In this document: piece by piece, positions 31,236 through 43,541 of the stretch
Numbering within the stretch: the stretch's first letter is position 1
How the letters are laid out: each line of letters opens with the position of its first letter
Source of the DNA: Bolinopsis microptera
Lineage: Eukaryota > Ctenophora > Tentaculata > Lobata > Bolinopsidae
Length of the DNA: 64,000 bases
Assembly: GCF_026151205.1 (NCBI RefSeq)
Contig: NC_087079.1
Location: 7,802,635-7,866,634, forward strand
Direction: 5' to 3'
Translations under genes and position numbers: made by a program
Notes under the pieces: model-generated
What the model was told of the DNA's origin: nothing
The model's input: the letters and a program-made list of their open reading frames with translations, nothing else
Databases searched by the model: none

Positions 31236-31357
31236 CTAGTACTTCATCTCATATTACATCATTTCAATACACACTATAAGGAACCTCGGTTGAAATCACG
31301 ACCCGCGGCCGCCTTATACCATTCGTCACCTATCTATATCTTTAGTGATTAATGAAT

Positions 31358-31363
31358 AATAAA
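31358..31363 (+). terminator. Poly(A) signal of gene 1
   Basis: AATAAA 123 bp after the stop; the only canonical signal close downstream. Confidence 0.6.
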
Positions 31364-31839
31364 CGTTAAAAATCTAATATTTCATTTCATATTTGATAAG
31401 CACTTCCATGTGACTTAATAAGGTTTTTTAATACATGTAATTAATGTATAATATGTAGTTATATGGTTTTAAAGATTTATACACTTTTAGTTGTTATTGG
31501 TTTCATGTAGTTATGATTATCTCTTTCGATATTCGTAAACACTTCAATATTTGCAGACATCGCATTCAAAATCACGGAAAAATATAGTCATATAATAAGT
31601 ATAACAAATAAATATTCCTTATTTTATAACAATACCTGGCTGCCATACAGATACACCTCTATATACCGGGCCTCTCGAGGGAAACTAAAAGTGCACAGTA
31701 TAGACAGACGCGTTTGTCCAGAGTTTCCCTCTTTGCTTCTGAAATTTTGTGTTTGTGATAGGACTAGGACGGTAGGATGCAAGTGTGGAAGTGATAAAGT
31801 GTAGAAGTAGTGAAGTGTGGGATCATTTGAGCCTTTCTA

Positions 31840-32100
31840 AACCACACGTGGTTTCAGAAGCGAAGAGGGAAACTCTGGAGTCCAGAGTCTGGACATATCT
31901 CTCAGATATGAGTCAAAGTAGATCTCAAATCGACTTCATCATTTGCCGAAAGAAATGGCGGAACTCCGTCAAGAACTCCGAAGCATATGGTAGTTTCCAC
32001 AGTATTGGCTCGGATCACAGAATAGTCGTAGCAAGGGTTAAGCTTAGTCTACGGATAAGCAAAACGGAGAAGAGGGCTCCCGGTTCTGGACTGGTCTAAA
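31840..32100 (+). pseudogene. RTE-like LINE endonuclease fragment
   Basis: SQIDFIICRKKWRNSVKN ... SDHRIVVARVKLSLR is the C-terminal block of an APE-type endonuclease from RTE-like non-LTR elements (SDHR catalytic motif). RT is absent, so it is a fragment. It lies just upstream of the gene 2 leader. Confidence 0.7.
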
Positions 32101-32312
32101 CTTAAAGTTGAATAGAAGAGGCCCGGTTTATCGAGGTGCCCGGTATGGTCTGGTTTATATTATATGTTGATAAAATAGACCTACACGAGCCAGGGGAACA
32201 GCTATAGCAGAGTAATCAGGGTAGCCCAATACCCAAAATTCTAGTAAACTATCAGGGATTAGGAAACAAATGTTACTTTTATTCTAAAATTCATTACACG
32301 TCAGGAAGCACA

Positions 32313-32370
32313 ATGTCTATTGCAATAGCAAGTTTGCTTCTGGTCCTCGTTCAGCTTTACACTACAGCAG
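32313..32370 (+). CDS. Gene 2 signal-peptide exon
   Basis: ATG in context CACAATGT; MSIAIASLLLVLVQLYTTA is a classic signal peptide with likely cleavage after TTA. Donor GCAG|GTATAG, phase 1, matching all downstream exons. Confidence 0.8.
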
Positions 32371-32559
32371 GTATAGAATAAATAATAATTATATAAATTA
32401 GCATTTATTGCACGCTTAGACATTAATGGAAATGTCAAAATTATGGACTTTTATATTAAAATATCTGTTTCTAAAAATGAAAAATCGCTACATTGCAATT
32501 TTTGGAATATACTTAATCAGAGTTGTTGATTTGAGTTTTAATCATAGTTGTTAATTCAA

Positions 32560-32985
32560 AAATTTGGTAATTTTGTAGCTAATTTTTGCTCAATTGTGCT
32601 AATTCACCAAAACATGCTCAAAACCTTTAGGGTACTCTACTTGTAGCTAGTAGTCTCCTGAAATTCGTACATAAATAAAATGAGCCAAAAACTATATGAC
32701 CAAACTGCAGTTAAAAAAAATCGGCCGCCAAATTTAAAAATGACTAATTTAAAATTCATCATTTTAAATTATCGCTATTCTACATTGACACTGAAAATTT
32801 CATGCAAAAATATTAATCAGTGGTTAATTTCTATTCTGTTTTTTGGACAAAATCACTTTCGTGAATATCACGAACTGAGAGCACCCCAAAGCTTGGTTTA
32901 GGTGATTCGCATAATTGAGTCGGATTTGGACGCCACCGCCCGGGACCCTAAAGTTCGGTCAGGGCCTTAGTTTTTTTGGTCTCAA
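32560..32985. repeat. Diverged relative of the poly-G element at 34310
   Basis: Shares ATGAGC-AAAAACTATATGACC, GGCCGCCAAATTT and GTTCGGTCA stretches with 34310-35218 but lacks the G/C-run ends. Confidence 0.4.
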
Positions 32986-33009
32986 AATTAAGTTTCCTAA
33001 CAACATCAG

Positions 33010-33180
33010 GGCAGGACTGGTATGTACCACCAGCAAAAAACGATGTACCAGATAAACGCTGTCAAGATTCTAAGTTTGGCTCGGAGCACAACTACTGTGA
33101 TATGTGGAAATTCCTTGGTTTCTGTGACTTGATGGAGGAGGAGGAAACGTTTTGTCGGAAGACTTGCAATATCTGTCAGG
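33010..33180 (+). CDS. Gene 2 exon: ShKT module
   Basis: Acceptor CAACATCAG, donor CAGG|GTAAAA, phase 1-1. RCQDSKFGSEHNYC ... FCRKTCNIC, loop rich in Glu. Confidence 0.85.
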
Positions 33181-33518
33181 GTAAAATGTCGACAAGTTCT
33201 ATATTGTGATAATTTTTCTTCGTGTTGTATGACTGACTATGTTCAATAGGAAGTTGCATAATAATGAGGTCGAAGGCTCGAAGCGTCCAAGGGTTTTTAG
33301 AGCCACTTAGTTACTTAGTAATCTGTTATCATTCTTGCCCACCACTAACTTAGTGATCTGTTTTGATTTGAAAAAACATTAATTTTAGTGCGTGATTTCC
33401 TAAAATAGGCACATAGGCACTAAAATAACCCTCACTCGAACAAAATGATTCACTTTAATCTGCAGTGAAAAAACAATGGAAAAACTGCTTCATCGAGGCT
33501 TAAACTACCATCTTTCAG

Positions 33519-33671
33519 ATAACGAAACCGGGGAATGTTCAGACGATAGCCAACATACCTTGACATTTTGCCAAAGGTATAAATTGAATGGATTGTGTGT
33601 TAACAAAGAGGATGCCTATCCCAATACGCAACATCTTTGTGAAAAGACATGTGGAACTGGACCATGTACAG
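33519..33671 (+). CDS. Gene 2 exon: ShKT module with extended end
   Basis: Acceptor CATCTTTCAG (chosen over an upstream AG because it gives phase 1), donor ACAG|GTTTCT. ECSDDSQHTLTFC ... LCEKTCGTGPC: last spacing is CxxTCxxxxC, two residues longer than usual. Confidence 0.8.
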
Positions 33672-34245
33672 GTTTCTATTACCTTTTATTTACCCTCCTG
33701 TTTCCTACTGTCATTATAAAGACAGTGTAGTTATAAAATGTGTTGTTACTTAAAATGTGTTGTTACTTAAAATAGACAATAATACATTTACTATTTAGTG
33801 TCAAACAAGTTTAACACAGTCACTTATGTAGCCATCCAATCGAATAAGTTTTAAGGCAGTAGGAGAATATGCGAGTTGTGTCTCGGCTCTCATGAGCTGC
33901 TCATTGAGCTGCTCTGGGAAACGACTTCTCGTTCAAAATACAGGGATCTAAACTTACAGAGTAATTAGTGTCAAAGAGTTGAAATAAAGTTTTATAATTC
34001 AAACAATATACACATAATATAGCAATGTCCCTATATACAAATTCTATAAAAATGTAAAATTGTAATAATTTATAAAATCCTCAAATTTGTATTACAACAA
34101 AAAGCAGTTTAGACCCTCATCCAAAAGGCACTCCATGACCTTTTAGGGTTTAGGAGTGTTGATCAGGTTAAGGTCCAAATCAATTATCGCTGTGGGTGGA
34201 AGAGTTCTAGTACCTATGTACCCCCTGATAGAGATTATACAGGTT
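33672..34245. other. Gene 2 intron, nothing recognised
   Basis: AT-rich DNA with short local repeats of TGTGTTGTTACTTAAAAT near 33740-33770; no exon or RNA gene seen. Confidence 0.45.
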
Positions 34246-34309
34246 CAGAGTAGATCAAAACGCAGTCTGACAAATGACATCACATCAGAATACTGTTGGC
34301 CTCTCTTAA

Positions 34310-34340
<31 letters not shown>

Positions 34341-36561
34341 CACCCTGATTTTTTGTGAAACTTGGTTTCGAGATAGCAGTTGACCAACAAACTAGGACCA
34401 GTGACCGAACTTTTGAGGGGGTCCCAGACCCCAACCGCCAAACGGTGCCTGCGGGGCAGCCACGCCCATATTTGGTCCAAATTAGGCCCAATTTAGCCAA
34501 ATACCCTGAACATGCCCAATATCCAGATTTAAGATGCTTTACTTGTAGCTAGTGGTTCCTTGAACTTGTATATGAATTTTCATCAAGATTGGAAAAAAAT
34601 GACTGAGTTATGAGCAAAAAACCATATGACCATATTTGGGCATACGCACCAAATTTGATCGATTTTGGCCCATAAATTGGTCAAATATCAATATTTTTGA
34701 ATGAAACCAACTTTATATGGAAGGTAAGCCTATACTACACATTATCGATGATTATCAGCTCAGTATCTACCTAATTGTGGATTCGATGTTCAAATAATCG
34801 CAAAAAATGAACAAAATTGCCCATATCTCAGTTCGCGATATTTGCAAAACTGACTTCGCTCAAAACAATAGAACTCAATAGGGTTTCAATATTTTTTCAT
34901 GAAATTTTCAGAATCAACGTAAAATTGTCTCATAACCTTAAGTTTTAGGACAGAATTTTGAGTTAGGCCTTTTAAAAAATTTGGCGGCCAAATTCTAAAT
35001 TTAGCAGTGCAAATTTTTGGAATTTGGCCGCCAAATTTTTTTGCTGGATTTTGGGCATGTTCAGGGTATTTTGCTAAATTGGGCCTAATTTGGACCGAAT
35101 ATTGGGGTCCGGGACCCCCTCAAAAGTTCGGTCACTGGTCCTAGTTTGTTGGTCAACTGCTATCTCGAAACCAAGTTTCACAAAAAAATCAGGGTGAACC
35201 CCCCCCCCCCCCCCCCCCTTAAGGCTGATCTTTTCGGCGAGATGTTTTAGGAACTGTGAAGCCTCAGACGCCATTTCTCCGGTAGTACTGAACACCAGTG
35301 GCGCGAAGGTAGCCTTTTCTACATTGAAGGTAGCCTTTTCTGTCATTGTACTCACTTTTTTGTTTTTCTCGTGAGATTGGTACATCTGCGAGATGCTCTT
35401 GTCACTGTTTGACTGGGCTTGAGGGTGAAGTACCCTTACATCTGTGAATGCCCTGTCCAGTGGCGACCAGAACGATCTCGCACTGATATCCAGTCTTGCA
35501 CCATCCTGTCTATTTGGAGAGAAGCTGAGGTTCTATATTCTGTTTCAACGTCTTTGCAAACAGTGGTTAGGAGTTCAGCTATTGTATCTCTGAGTGAATT
35601 GTGTCTAAGTGAAACTTAGCCTCCGATTTTGCAAGTTAGAGTATGGTTGATATGGTTTTGTTTTTCACATACACATAGGGTACGTTTCTGTTAGCTGTAG
35701 ACTTGTAGGCAGTGTAAGATTATATCTGAGTGAGAGGAAATCAAAGAATTCTTGTTTGTTGAGGACATACCTTGACATGCTTTTAGAGGGAGTGTGGATA
35801 ACCAACTGGATGCTCCTTTTTCACTAAGGAGTTCTATTTGCCTTTGTGTGGACTGTGGATGATGATACCTCATTCATAATAGTTTCACGTTGGTGTTTCT
35901 TCCTTATGCTTCTTTACTTCGTTTATGATGTTATGCTGCAGTTCCTCGTTTAGTTGGAATGTAGTATACTGTTGAAAAACTGCTTCCGTGAGCTGTTTCG
36001 TAGCATTTACTGAGTTGGAGTACTCCATCTCTGCTGTTGATGTGCAGTCTGGAATGCTCAGACCGCCCATTCTTGCGGGAAGTGAAGCTATCTTTCTGAT
36101 CTGATCAGGCACAAAACTTTTGCCCATAATGGCTGGTATAAAGTCTTCTTTGACACAATATTCCAAGAGTGTTAGGTGATCAGAAATCCATGGGGTGGTA
36201 CGTCAAACAAAGTTCCACCTTTTGGAGGTTCCGTAGATGAAAGCGGAGTAAGCTGGCTGGGGTTCGTTTGCAGCTATAACGGTGGCCTAAGTAATCTGTA
36301 CATCTGGAAAGATTCCTTAGCTTTGATAGCATGCTCTGGTTTCACTATCAAACATGTCTTGCTGGGCTTTGGGTAATACCCATACATGGGACAATGATCT
36401 TTCAGATCCTCCCACCATTTCATGAGTTGATCAAGTTTACCCCATGCTGCAGAGTTGTCTGCATACCAAACTTGTTTGGGATAAGTTCTAGGTTCCGTGT
36501 CTGGTTCTAGTTCTGAATCAAGTTCTGTCTGTTTAATCTGGACTTCACTGAGTAGAGGCAT
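34246..36561 (-). mobile_element. Degenerate non-LTR-type RT element, split by a MITE
   Basis: Minus-strand pieces in order: KQVWYADNSAAWGKLDQLMK with GYYPKPSKTCLIVKPEHA (RT catalytic region, YADN in place of YADD), ARMGGLSIPDC, LLSEKGASSWLSTLPLKA, FSTTGEMASEASQFLKHLAE, and, beyond the MITE, YSDVMSFVRLRFDLL then a stop at about 34245. This order matches an RT family common in invertebrate genomes. Stops and frame changes separate the pieces; it is dead. Clade not assigned. Confidence 0.65.
34310..35218. mobile_element. Poly-G/poly-C TTAA-flanked MITE, family 2, inside the RT element
   Basis: 909 bp. G-run at left and C-run at right; inverted ends of more than 100 bp including AACTTGGTTTCGAGATAGCA. 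TTAA at 34306-34309 and 35219-35222. Deleting the element and one TTAA rejoins the host RT element's reading frame (LAEKISLK to RGQQYSDVM), which confirms the boundaries. TTAA targeting is that of piggyBac- and Kolobok-type elements. A partial copy lies at 54420-55080. Confidence 0.9.
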
Positions 36562-36757
36562 CAGGCTAAGTGCATATCATCCAGGTGCACTGGTATCTCC
36601 CTGTGTTGTTCCTTCTTGAGACAGAATGGGAATTGGGATCAATACTGTTGGCGATGAATAGGTCAGCTTCTTGTCTGTATGTATTTAGGATGTAAGTGAA
36701 CAGCTCTGGACAGGTGTATCGAAGGTTCCTGAGGGCTGTGTTGCGATTTCTATTTAT

Positions 36758-36850
36758 GGGGGCAGGGGGCTGGGGGGTCTTTATAAAATTCCACCGAAAT
36801 TGATTTTATACCTTATCGGACCTTATTTGGACGGATATTAATATGCATAA
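36758..36850 (+). repeat. Fragments of two MITE families
   Basis: GGGGGGTCTTTATAAAATTC is a tip of poly-G family 1; CCTTATCGGACCTTATTTGG is from the TAATGTCCG MITE at 37147. Both directly precede the first TSP1 exon. Confidence 0.5.
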
Positions 36851-36882
36851 AACGGAACTAATCTAAAACGGAACTATTTCAG

Positions 36883-37059
36883 CTGTTGATGGAGGATACA
36901 GTGCTTTTGGAGATTGGTCTAAGTGCTCTGCTGAGTGTGACGGAGGAACCCAAACCAGAACCAGACAATGTAACAACCCCGCTCCCAGGCATGGTGGTAA
37001 AGAGTGTGAAGGGGACGATTCCGAAACTCAAACATGTAACGAAGACTGGCCTTGCCCAG
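36883..37059 (+). CDS. Gene 2 exon: TSP1 repeat 1
   Basis: Acceptor AACTATTTCAG, donor CCAG|GTAATT, phase 1-1. YSAFGDWSKCSAECDGGTQT then R-x-R-x-C and six cysteines: a TSP type 1 domain with the WxxC core. It ends NEDWPCP where the other copies end NEDPCP. The WSKCSAEC motif is a potential C-/O-glycosylation site as in thrombospondin. Confidence 0.9.
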
Positions 37060-37146
37060 GTAATTTTATTATAAAACTTACCAGTTCCGATTTTTTATAG
37101 ATGTAAAATATTCATCTTAAAGATTCCTGTCTTCAGGTGCTTCCTA

Positions 37147-37541
37147 ATACTAATGTCCGTTCATAATTATGTCCGTTAATTTAATGTCTGTCCAAATAAG
37201 GTCCGATAAGAAAATAATTTTTTCCGAGAAAAAAGCTATCAAAGATGAAATAGTATTTTACAGTAATGTGTATAAATGGCCATGGGATATTCCTGTCTTT
37301 TTCATTTCAATTTTATAAAAGCAGATATCTTCGAATTATTCATGAACAATTAATTAACGGAACTTAAAATACATATCTTGATCATGATCAATGATGGCAG
37401 CCATATTTTTGTGATAGGAACGCATTTTTGTGATCGGACAAATAAGGTCCGATAAGGTAGATATAATTTCTATCTACCTTATCGGACCTTATTTGGACAG
37501 ACATTAAATTAACGGACATAATTATGAACGGACATTAGTAT
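37147..37541. mobile_element. TAATGTCCG MITE
   Basis: Inverted ends of about 60 bp starting CTAATGTCCGTTCATAATTA, closing with the reverse complement and ACATTAG. Half of a second copy lies at 51690-51810, in the paralogous intron. Confidence 0.75.
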
Positions 37542-37745
37542 ATATTTTCGAATTGTTTATGAACAAAAGAATTAATTTACGGAACTTAAAATACAAATGT
37601 TGATGGCAGCCATATTATTGTGATATGAATTACATTCTACATTGAATGGACATTAGTATGAACGCTAGAAGGCATTTAAAACTATCAACAATCCTCATTT
37701 TTTAGATTTTTTAAATGTTTTTTATTTTGACCGCAAATCATACAG

Positions 37746-37865
37746 ATCCAGTTTATGATGCAAATTGTGAAGATATTGCGGACACCAGATATTGTGTCGG
37801 AAGCGGAAATTGCCGAAGTACGTATTCGATAAAAAAATGCCAGAAAACATGCAGAATCTGTACAG
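37746..37865 (+). CDS. Gene 2 exon: ShKT module
   Basis: Acceptor AATCATACAG, donor ACAG|GTTAG, phase 1-1. NCEDIADTRYC ... KCQKTCRIC. Paralogous to 52017. Confidence 0.8.
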
Positions 37866-37993
37866 GTTAGTTACATTTTGTTACCGTTGCTATTTTATCA
37901 CAGAAACCTTAAAAATTGCTTTATTGAATTTATACACCTCCTTCAATTCTGGCCTTACGTCTCCGTAATGGTAACTTCAATAATCATTTATAG

Positions 37994-38044
37994 ATACGCG
38001 TGATGAATCCGAAAAAGAAAGTGATGATCACGAAGACGCATTAG
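37994..38044 (+). CDS. Gene 2 mini-exon: acidic spacer
   Basis: Acceptor CATTTATAG, donor TTAG|GTTAG, phase 1-1; encodes DTRDESEKESDDHEDAL. The same start is found in the exon at 55855 and in a relic at 56329. Confidence 0.6.
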   Translation: MRVMNPKKKVMITKTH

Positions 38045-38760
38045 GTTAGAAAAGGTCTGCTGATGATTTTAACACCCTGACCAGATGGTTATAAAAAGCA
38101 GGAGATTTATAGGAAGTTGGCAAACTCAAAGGTGGTCAAAAATGGTACTTTTAAAAATGGTAAATTCTCGGTACCACAAGCCAATTCTCCAACTTTGATG
38201 GATCCCAAATTTGGTTTTTTAATATTGCCTAAACGATTGTGCAATATCAGTTATTAGAATATATATTCGCATATATCTACACTATATTTACATTACACGT
38301 TCAACGTGATATCATTATCAGTGCAGTGTGTACAACACCAACTACACCGATCAATTGCCAATCTGCGAAAAATTTAATCATTATTATCACTTCGAGATGG
38401 TAGGGCCTACTCTCTCATTTTGTGTGTAGTCAGTGTAGCTTACGTTGCAATTATCGAGCTCCCTTATCTTTTGTAAATTGCGATAAGTTCAGTTTGAGGC
38501 TACCGCGTAGTTAGCCTTTGCGTGTGTACTTGTACATTCCTATACAAGTACACTATGGAGGATGATTGTAAGGTGACCCAATCTCTGGACCAAATTCAAG
38601 GATTCGAGTATGATGAACAGACAAAATTGAAGGACAGTGCTACTTAGTGGTTCATTGCGCTGGGAAAAGAACTGAAAATCGACGACAGAGATATTGGTGG
38701 AGATATGGACAGAGAAATATTTATGGCTCCAACTGTCTATAAAAAGCATCTGGCACTTAG
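38045..38760. other. Intron with one arm of a split repeat
   Basis: TTATCACTTCGAGATGG and GGGCCTACTCTC (38386-38420) recur inverted at 44702-44740 on the far side of the LINE insertions, suggesting that the LINEs landed in an older inverted-repeat element. No exon seen. Confidence 0.4.
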
Positions 38761-39262
38761 GCTTTTTTTTTAATTTTTTTTAAAGAGAGGCTGGGCATAG
38801 AAAGCCCACTAGAGCATAGCATTAAGATGCTTTGCCTACCTCTGGGATGAGGGGGAGTTTGAATTGTGGAGGAGTGTGAATTGTGGAGGAGGGTGGTGGT
38901 AATGATCTGAGTGGGAATACCGCTCTTTGGTACCAGATGAGATTAGAAATCAGTTAGGTAAGGCTGCATATGTAATGTGTTAATGCGCTAGGTTACGCCA
39001 GTCTGATCCAGTTCTTCTGGTACTATTAAGCGTTTGGTGCGGTTTGTGAAGTTGACGATTGTGGTAATGTGGTGGTTGTCGAATATGTCGTTGACCGAGA
39101 GGTAGTAGTCCCGAAAGTATTGACCTCTTAGTTGGGCAATAGCTGGGCACTGTCCAAGAAAGTGTGAGACAGTCTCCTCTCCGTCTCCGCACATGGGACA
39201 AGCACTGGTGCTTGATTTGCGGATGGTGTGGAGGTGTTTGTTTAAGCCGCAGTGGCCCGTGA

Positions 39263-40339
39263 TTAGGCTAGGTGGACTGCGGTTCTATAGTCTTGTCTAT
39301 TGTTGATGAGTGACGTGTTTATATTATTGATTATTTTGGTGTGCTTTTGGCCAAGTGTTAGTTTGGTGTGTCTAGGACCATCTGTTAACCAGATATCCTG
39401 ATTCAGTCTGTGGACTTTGTTGTCGATTTGTCGTTTGATGTAAGATTGAGGGATTGTGCATTTCAAAACGAGTTCGCTGGTCGTGCCGAGCTTGGCCAGC
39501 TCATCCGCTTTTTCATTTCCCCACAACCCAATGTGGGCTGCAATCCATCGGATCTCTAGAGTGTTGTTCGATCCCAGTGCATTAAGGGTGTCATAACAGT
39601 CTCTGGTAGTTCTGCTCCTCGTTGAGAGGGAGGAAATAGCTTGTATGGAGGAGAGACTATCAGACCATATAATGATGTGTGAGTTGGTGTAGGATGAGAG
39701 ATACTTGCAGGCTTCAATGATTGCAGTGAGCTCTGTCCGGTAGACAGTGCAATAATCAGGGAGCTTGAATGATCTCTCTTCCAGGGTGGTGTTGTTGTTG
39801 TCAGTCGTGATGATGTACCCAGCCCCACTTCCGGAGTCTGATAGAGACCCATCTGTGTAGCAGGTGATCGTTTCTCTGGTAATGTTGTCGATGGTGTGTT
39901 GGAGTGCGGTTCTGTATTCAGTGTTGTTAATTCCAGGAGTGGTGACGGTGAAGTGCCGTCCCAGCATCATGGTTGGTGCTGTGAGGTCTCTTGTGGCTCT
40001 AGGTGGTATGTTGAGATCCTCCATGAATTGTTTGTTGATCGTGGTGTGGTTTTTGATAGTTCCCTTCCTGTGGGCGATAGTTTCAAGAGTGAGGCTGCCG
40101 TAGGCTTGAAGCCTTGCTGCCCCTTTCGCTGCTTCGCCCCTCAGGAATAGTATGGTGTCTGGGGTGTCAGTAAGGTGATTCAATGCGAGGAAGGGTGTAC
40201 TTGGCATGGCACCAGACATCATTCTCAGTGCCAATGCCTGCACACGTTTGAGCTTCCTCACATTGTAGTCCGTGTCAGTTGCCCTGATCCATATACTACA
40301 GCAGTAGGACAGAATGGGTCGAATGACCGCTGTGAACAT
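39263..40339 (-). pseudogene. RT thumb and RNase H domain of the LINE
   Basis: 358-codon frame. RNase H catalytic residues are visible in order: Asp in CYTDGS, Glu in RTELTAI, Asp in WSDSLSS and Asp in NEKADELA. Intact as a domain but detached from its start by a frame break. Confidence 0.8.
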
Positions 40340-40567
40340 CCATTAACAAGTTTTAGGGCTCATACCCCATGTGGGGCCGACAGCTCTTCGACATTGCATG
40401 AGGGATGCCGTGGCTTTTTTGGTGATGTTGATGATGTGTTCGTTGAAATTGAGTTTGCTGTCCAATGTCACTCCTAGGAATTTAGCCGACTTCGAGAGAC
40501 CTATAATATTGTTGCCAATTTTTATTGGTCTCAAAGTCCACTTAGTATTCCAGGTAAACATGACTAT

Positions 40568-41614
40568 CTAAGTCTTGAGTGCGCTGATAGATAGATCCTT
40601 GGTTTGGCACCATGTTTCTATCGTATTGATGGTTTTGCATGTGCGGTTCCAGATGATGTCCAGGTCATTTCCTTCTGCTAGTGAAACCAGGTCATCTGCG
40701 AAGGCTTGCAGGTAACCCGGTATGTCCTTCGCAGTAAAGGAGAGGAGATCATCGACTACCAGGTTCCATAGAAAAGGAGAGAGGATGCCTCCTTGGGGGC
40801 AGCCTCTCCTGATCTGTACCCTTCTCAACTTATCCTTATGACTAAGAGTGATAAAGCGATTAGTGACCATGTTGATGATCCATTGCGCTGTAGCTAGGTC
40901 CACTTTCGTGGCCCTCACTGCTTCAGAAATAGCTTTGAACGAGACGTTGTCGAAGGCGCCCTCTATGTCAAGAAAGACTCCTAGGACGTATCCCTTCTTA
41001 GCTATTCTGCGCTTAATGGTGTGGGTAACTTTATGAAGTGCCGCTTCTGTTGAGCAGCCCTTCCTAAAGCCGAATTGTCGTTTGTTTATGTCATTTGCTA
41101 TGTTGAGGTCGTGTTGCATGTGCCAAAGAATCACTTTCTCCTGTAATTTTAGCATCACAGGTGAAAGAGTGATTGTGCGAAAAGACTTAGCCTTGTTGTA
41201 GTCGGTTTTGCCGGGTTTGGGGAGAAAGATTCCGATGGAATCCCTCCACAAAGTAGGGATGTGTTGTGTTTTGTGATTATTTGTCATGATGTTTTGTGTT
41301 ATAACTTTGATATGGTTCCAGGCTTTCTGGAAAATGATCGGTTTCAGGGTGTCCGGTCCTGCAGCCTTCAAAGGATCGAAAGACATGAGGGCCTTCTCGA
41401 TTCTTTCAGGGCTGTAGATTTTGTCTAGTAAGTCTGAGGTGATGGGTATTGGGCCGAGGTGCGGGACTGGCGGATCAGTAACACTCTCCCTGAAGTGGGT
41501 TTGAGTCATGACCTCCAGTGTCTCCTCTGCGTTTTTGGTGAGTTCTCCGTTGGTTTTATAAATGGCTTCTAGTTTGTTGTTGGTGTCAGTACAGGTTTTC
41601 AGAATCTTGTTCAT
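40568..41614 (-). pseudogene. RT domain of the RNase H-bearing LINE
   Basis: 348-codon uninterrupted frame with all RT blocks, including FLDIEGAFD and the catalytic FADD. It is out of frame with the endonuclease upstream and with the thumb/RNase H frame downstream (break near 40565), so the polyprotein is broken. Confidence 0.85.
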
Positions 41615-43541
41615 CCTTCCAGATTCTTTGACCGATTCTGTGTCTCTGCAAAAGTTCCGCCACGCATTGCGCTGGGAGTTGGACAGGATCTTGTTGTATT
41701 GCTTGTTGCTTTCTCTGAGAGCAAGCCACGAATCGTCAGTTTTCTTTCTGCGGGCTGTAACGAGTTTGCGTCTTATTCCCCTCTGAGCTTTCTCGAGTTA
41801 GCCAGGGTGGTTTGCGGACCGCACTCGATATGTAAGTAATAGGACATGCCTCCTCGAAGGCTGCCCTGAGAGCAGAGTTTAAGGTGTTGACCTTTAGGTC
41901 GATTTCTTGGGGTGTGATAATGCCGTTACTGTGGAGGTCGTTGTTGTTCTGTAAAATCTCGTCAAATTTCGCCCAGTCAGTGTGCTTGACTAGTCGTATT
42001 TGACGTGGTTCTTTTTTGGGGCCGGATGTTATATCAAACATAATATATCTGTGGTCTGAGTTAGAGTATAGATCGCTAACGTGCCAGTTGCTGATCAGCT
42101 CCGCACCCTTTTGGTTAGTTATGGTGAGATCAATAATGGAGTTATGACCGCGTGAGTTGAGAAATGTGGGTGTTGACCCTCTGTTGGAACAGGCGAGCCC
42201 TAGTGACGAGAGGAAATCTAGGAGATCCTCCCCCCTACTATTGCACATCCTATTACCCAGAGAGTGTGTTGGGAGTTGGTGTCAGACCCTATGATAAGCG
42301 GTATGTTGTTATCAATAGCATACTTGGCTAGAGGTGTTGTCTCGTGGGATGGAGCAGGGCCATTAATATCCATGTACGAAGCTGCCAGAATTACTTCTGT
42401 TTAGCTTAGTTGGATCTTAATGGCAACCTGATCCGGGGTTGTAAATTGCAGTAGTTCCCAGCTTTTGAGGGCTAGGTTTTTGTGTATTACTACGGCGGCA
42501 CGTGGCCTAATGTCCCCGGCCTTATAATAATACTCAGTTAGGTCCTTGCTTATAGTTGGGATATGGTTCTTGTTGTTTGTGTATGGTTCAGTAGCAAGTA
42601 TAATAGGATTTTTCCTGCCGTGAGTGTTTACTAGCAGGGTTTTCCAGGCGTTGTACTTGCGTTTGAGGTTGATTTGGGTAACAGAGTAATGTTCAAAATG
42701 AGTTTTACCTGTTTTGGCTGTAGTTTTTGAGGTGGTCTTCTTGCCCCTTCCACCTCTGCGTGTCTTATGTCGTTGTATGTTATTGTTGTTTGTGGGAGTG
42801 GTATAGATTGGAATAGTATTGGTGGTGGGGGTGGTGGGGTTTGCATTAGTGTTGGTGTTGGAGACGTGGAGTTCAGCATCAGCAGTTTCCCTCACCGGAC
42901 CGGTACTAGGACCTTTTGGTTCGGGCACTGTGTCTGGGGGCCGGCCTGAGGCGTACCGCAGCGACCGTACCACAGCGTTTCTAGTAGGAAACTATGTCCC
43001 TTGAGGAAGGTCTCTCCCTCAGGAGAGACCTCCACCCAGATCCGCTGCCGCTGCCTGCACCCAACCGACAAACCCCCACCTTCCTGTTGCTGAACTTCCA
43101 CAGTCTCCCAGGTATTGGACACGTGCCTCAGAGAGCTGCATGGTAGACCATGAGCTACGTTCCTCAGCATTAGTCCCCGTACTATAGTGTGAGGGTCAAG
43201 ACCAACATCACTAGGTCCCTTCCCCGATAACTGATTTGGCACGTAAAAGGTGTACCGGCTCCAGACGTCCTGGGAGGTGACTGTCCAGCCCGCCTTTTCA
43301 AGGCACGCTGTCACCATCTCCGCAGACGCCAGGTCCGCCAGCTCTATCCGCGATCCACCAGGTATCGGTACTAACGACGTAATTACCAGAGGCTGTGGGA
43401 CGAGGAAAAGTTGGCGGGCGATGAGATCGCTCGCATCACTACCCTCCCCTTCCTTGACAACAAGAAGGGTGATCACCGGATCACCCTTCCTGTATATCTC
43501 TTCGGGGGTGGGAAGCAATTCCTCCTCCGGCACTTCGGCTT

